From assembly GCF_011682145.1 (NCBI RefSeq), contig NZ_WHJH01000051.1:1-50444 (forward strand): DNA of 50,444 nucleotides, written 5' to 3'. The stretch is from Massilia mucilaginosa. GTDB lineage: Bacteria > Pseudomonadota > Gammaproteobacteria > Burkholderiales > Burkholderiaceae_D. Positions within the stretch are counted from its first letter, which is position 1; every line of letters begins with the position of its first letter. The notes under the pieces are model-generated. The model was not told the DNA's origin. It saw only the letters and a program-made list of their open reading frames with translations, and did no database searches. A program made the position numbers and the translations under genes. Positions 47,326 to 50,444 of the stretch are shown here, one piece after another.

Positions 47326-48471
47326 GTGACCGAACTCTCCAAAAAAGACCAGTTGTACGAACTGATCCGCGCCAATCCCTTCATCTCGCAGCAGGACTTG
47401 GCCAGCGTACTGGGTTTGTCGCGCTCCGCCGTGGCCGGCTACATCGCGGGCCTGATCCGCGACCGCCGCCTGCTCGGGCGCGCCTATGTACTGCCCGATA
47501 ACCGGCCCATCGTCTGCCTCGGCGCCGCCAACCTCGATCGCAAGCTGCGCTCCATCGCCACGCTCAAGATGGGCACCTCTAATCCCGCGCGCCAGGACGA
47601 GTCGTTCGGCGGCGTGGCGCGCAATATCGCCGAAAACCTGGCGCGCCTGTCGGCCCCCGTCGCGCTGATCACCGCCATCGGCGACGACTCGTCCGGCAAG
47701 GCGCTGCTGGCGCACGCCGAGGCGGCCGGCATCGACACCCGCGCCACTCTGCACATGACCGGCGTTTGCAGCGGCACCTACACCGCGGTGCTGGACGACC
47801 ATGGCGAAATGCTGCTCGCGCTGGCCGACATGGCCCTGTACGACGCCCTCACCCCCGCCTTCCTGGAAACGCGCCAGCCGCAGCGCGCCGTCGGCGCCCT
47901 GATCGTGGCCGATCTGAACCTGCCGCGCGAAACCCTGCGCACCCTGCTCGACGACGCCGCGCGCGGCTCGGTGCCACTGGTGCTGGTAGCGGTGTCGCAG
48001 CCGAAAATGGCGCACCTGCCGGACGACCTGCGCGGCCTGCGCCTGCTGATCCTGAACCAGGGCGAACTCGAAACGCGCATTGGCTCGGCGCTCAAGACCG
48101 ACGCCGACTTCCTGGCCGCCTGCCGCGCCATCCAGGCGCAGGGCGCACAGGACGTCATCGTTACGCGCGGCGCCACCGGCGTGGTCTACACCACCGCCAG
48201 CGGCATCGCGCAGCTTGACGCGCCACCGGCGCGGATCGTCGACGTCACCGGTGCGGGCGACGCCTTTGCCGCTGCGGTATGCTGGTCCCTGTTTCAGGGC
48301 AGTGACGACATGACCCTGGCCTGCCGGCGCGGCCTGCAGTTGTCGGCCATGACGCTCGCCTGCGAAGAAACCGTGTGCCCTTACCTGACGGCGGAAGTCC
48401 TCGCCGAGATTCCGAATCCCGACGCCCTCCCCGGCGCCCAGCAACCGTTCAACGCTCTTTACCAGGACTGA
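47326..48471 (+). CDS. psuK: Pseudouridine kinase with N-terminal HTH (PfkB family)
   Basis: 381 residues. Residues 1-60 form a helix-turn-helix (FISQQDLASVLGLSRSAVAG, then HI-like wing LLGRAYVLP). The remainder is a PfkB/ribokinase fold with FGGVARNIAENLARL near 105 and the catalytic DVTGAGDAFAAAV near 310. Pseudouridine kinase makes pseudouridine-5'-phosphate for PsuG. The fused HTH makes it likely that the kinase also controls its own operon. GTG 47326 begins VTELSKKDQ, the usual family start; only TTG 47317 lies upstream before a stop. It is three bases ahead of psuG. Confidence 0.88.
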   Translation: MTELSKKDQLYELIRANPFISQQDLASVLGLSRSAVAGYIAGLIRDRRLLGRAYVLPDNRPIVCLGAANLDRKLRSIATLKMGTSNPARQDESFGGVARNIAENLARLSAPVALITAIGDDSSGKALLAHAEAAGIDTRATLHMTGVCSGTYTAVLDDHGEMLLALADMALYDALTPAFLETRQPQRAVGALIVADLNLPRETLRTLLDDAARGSVPLVLVAVSQPKMAHLPDDLRGLRLLILNQGELETRIGSALKTDADFLAACRAIQAQGAQDVIVTRGATGVVYTTASGIAQLDAPPARIVDVTGAGDAFAAAVCWSLFQGSDDMTLACRRGLQLSAMTLACEETVCPYLTAEVLAEIPNPDALPGAQQPFNALYQD

Positions 48472-48473
48472 CC

Positions 48474-49403
<930 letters not shown>

Positions 49404-49421
49404 CCGCCGATCCCATACGCC

Positions 49422-50321
49422 ATGTCCATCGACCTGAAACAGCTCAAGTACTTTCTCGCGGTAGCTGAAGAAAAGAGCTTCAGCCGCGCCGCCGAGCGGC
49501 TGCACATCTCGCAGCCGCCTTTGAGCCAGCAGATCATGAAGTTAGAGAGCGAATTGGGCGTGCGCCTGTTCGCGCGCACCACCCGCACCTTCGAGCTGAC
49601 GGTGGCGGGCAAGGCGTTGATGGGGGAAGCGTCGGACCTGCTGGCCAGGATGCGCATGACGATCGACACCATCCGCCAGATCGACCGTGGCGAAGTCGGG
49701 CGCCTGCGGGTGGGTATCGTCGGCTCGGCCATGTGGGGACCGATTCCCAGCCTGCTCGAAGAATTCCAGACCAAGTTCCCGCGCGTGACCTGGACCTTGC
49801 ACGAATCGGGACCGAACGTGCAGTACGAAGCGCTGCGCGCCAAGCAGATCGACGTGGGTTTCTGGCGCGAGCCCAAGCTCGATGAAGATGAACTCAAACA
49901 CGACAACCTGCGCCAGGAGCTGTGCTTCCGCGAGAATGTGTGCGTGGCGGTCAACGAGCATCATCCGCTGGCCACGCAGCCGTGGATCGAGCTGACCGAC
50001 ATTGCGGACCAGCCAATGCTGACGCTGGCCCTGGACAAGTCGGCCTTTCCGCGCTACCTGATCCAGTGCTGCATCAAGGCCGGATTCCAGCCGACGATTT
50101 TCCAGGAAGCGTTCGAGCCGCAAACCTTGCTGGCGATGGTCGGCGCGGGCCTGGGCGTGGCCTTGATGCCGGAGACGACCAGCCGCATCGGCTGGCCGGG
50201 CGTGATCTTCTTGCCGATCAAGACCAACGCACCGTCGGCCAATCTGTACATCACCTACACCACGCAGGACGACGCGCCGGTGGTGCGGGCCTTCCTGAAC
50301 ATCCTCAATCCGACTGCCTAG
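49422..50321 (+). CDS. LysR-family regulator
   Basis: 299 residues. The N-terminal HTH is KQLKYFLAVAEEKSFSRAAE, then RLHISQPPLSQQIMKLESEL. A linker helix and a two-lobe effector domain follow, ending with ALMPETTSRIGWPGVIFLPI. It follows psuG by 18 bases on the same strand, so it may belong to the psu operon and answer to a nucleobase-related signal; or it may regulate genes beyond the right edge. No single target can be chosen from the sequence. Confidence 0.82.
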   Translation: MSIDLKQLKYFLAVAEEKSFSRAAERLHISQPPLSQQIMKLESELGVRLFARTTRTFELTVAGKALMGEASDLLARMRMTIDTIRQIDRGEVGRLRVGIVGSAMWGPIPSLLEEFQTKFPRVTWTLHESGPNVQYEALRAKQIDVGFWREPKLDEDELKHDNLRQELCFRENVCVAVNEHHPLATQPWIELTDIADQPMLTLALDKSAFPRYLIQCCIKAGFQPTIFQEAFEPQTLLAMVGAGLGVALMPETTSRIGWPGVIFLPIKTNAPSANLYITYTTQDDAPVVRAFLNILNPTA

Positions 50322-50390
50322 CCTGGATGTTTCATAAACGTCATCCGCAATTCCGAATTGTCGCTCTCGACGCCGCTCGGTTCGAATTAT

Positions 50391-50444
50391 CCTATTGTGG
50401 GCAATAGGCGCCCTACCCAATTGAACGGGGCAGGGTAAAGCGGC
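50391..50444 (+). terminator. Hairpin cluster at the right edge
   Basis: CCTATTG (50391-50397) and CAATAGG (50402-50408) form a 7-bp stem with a 4-base loop. A second weak pairing of CCCTACCC with GGGGCAGGG follows up to the window end. There is no T tract, so termination is uncertain; the second part could be the edge of another element. Confidence 0.3.

Overview
The window looks like a chromosomal segment of a high-GC betaproteobacterium, most likely an Oxalobacteraceae member (Massilia, Duganella or Janthinobacterium type). This rests on codon use, on the protein families present and on the intergenic inverted-repeat families; no rRNA or tRNA gene is present to fix the taxonomy. Protein identities come from reading motifs and remembered family features, not from database searches.

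Region 1 (1-6.2 kb) is a worn accessory zone. It holds the tail of a transposase, a GH39 glycosidase fragment cut off at that transposase, an unknown protein, a membrane protein with a DnaJ-like cysteine-rich domain, an exported ankyrin protein, and a type VI secretion remnant: an EagR-type (DUF1795) chaperone followed by a prePAAR/PAAR/Rhs gene that has both a one-base frameshift and a large internal deletion.

Region 2 (6.4-10.8 kb) holds two small unknown genes, a repeat cluster, a sulfide-sensor-like ArsR regulator with two YeeE/YedE transporter halves, and a secreted S9 peptidase.

Region 3 (10.9-29.7 kb) is nucleobase catabolism. Purine side: an M20 hydrolase, urate hydroxylase PuuD, a divergent LysR regulator and a UraD-AllC fusion. 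Pyrimidine side: a minus-strand series encoding omega-aminotransferase, MmsA, PreT, PreA, an NCS1 transporter, dihydropyrimidinase and beta-ureidopropionase. Together these take uracil or thymine to beta-alanine or 3-aminoisobutyrate and then to acyl-CoA. Divergent to them are a MocR-type and a RutR-type regulator, and a RutR-like operator lies in the shared promoter region.

Region 4 (29.7-33.9 kb) is a tandem duplication of small membrane proteins with a SIMPL-domain gene. One copy is intact. In the other, deletions have produced a split gene and a 24-codon fossil. This is the least explained part of the window.

Region 5 (34.0-38.3 kb) is housekeeping or accessory: a GNAT acetyltransferase coupled to a nitrilase-family hydrolase, a small membrane protein, a LytS/LytR-type two-component system and two VOC proteins.

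Region 6 (38.3-50.3 kb) is nucleoside catabolism: an unusual long deaminase, cdd, deoA, an ALDH16-type double-domain aldehyde dehydrogenase, deoC, deoB and a purine nucleoside phosphorylase, all on the minus strand. Divergent to them are a pseudouridine kinase with its own HTH domain, psuG and a LysR regulator. Nucleosides become bases plus (deoxy)ribose phosphate here, and the bases can feed region 3, so about 30 kb of the window serves nucleic-acid scavenging.
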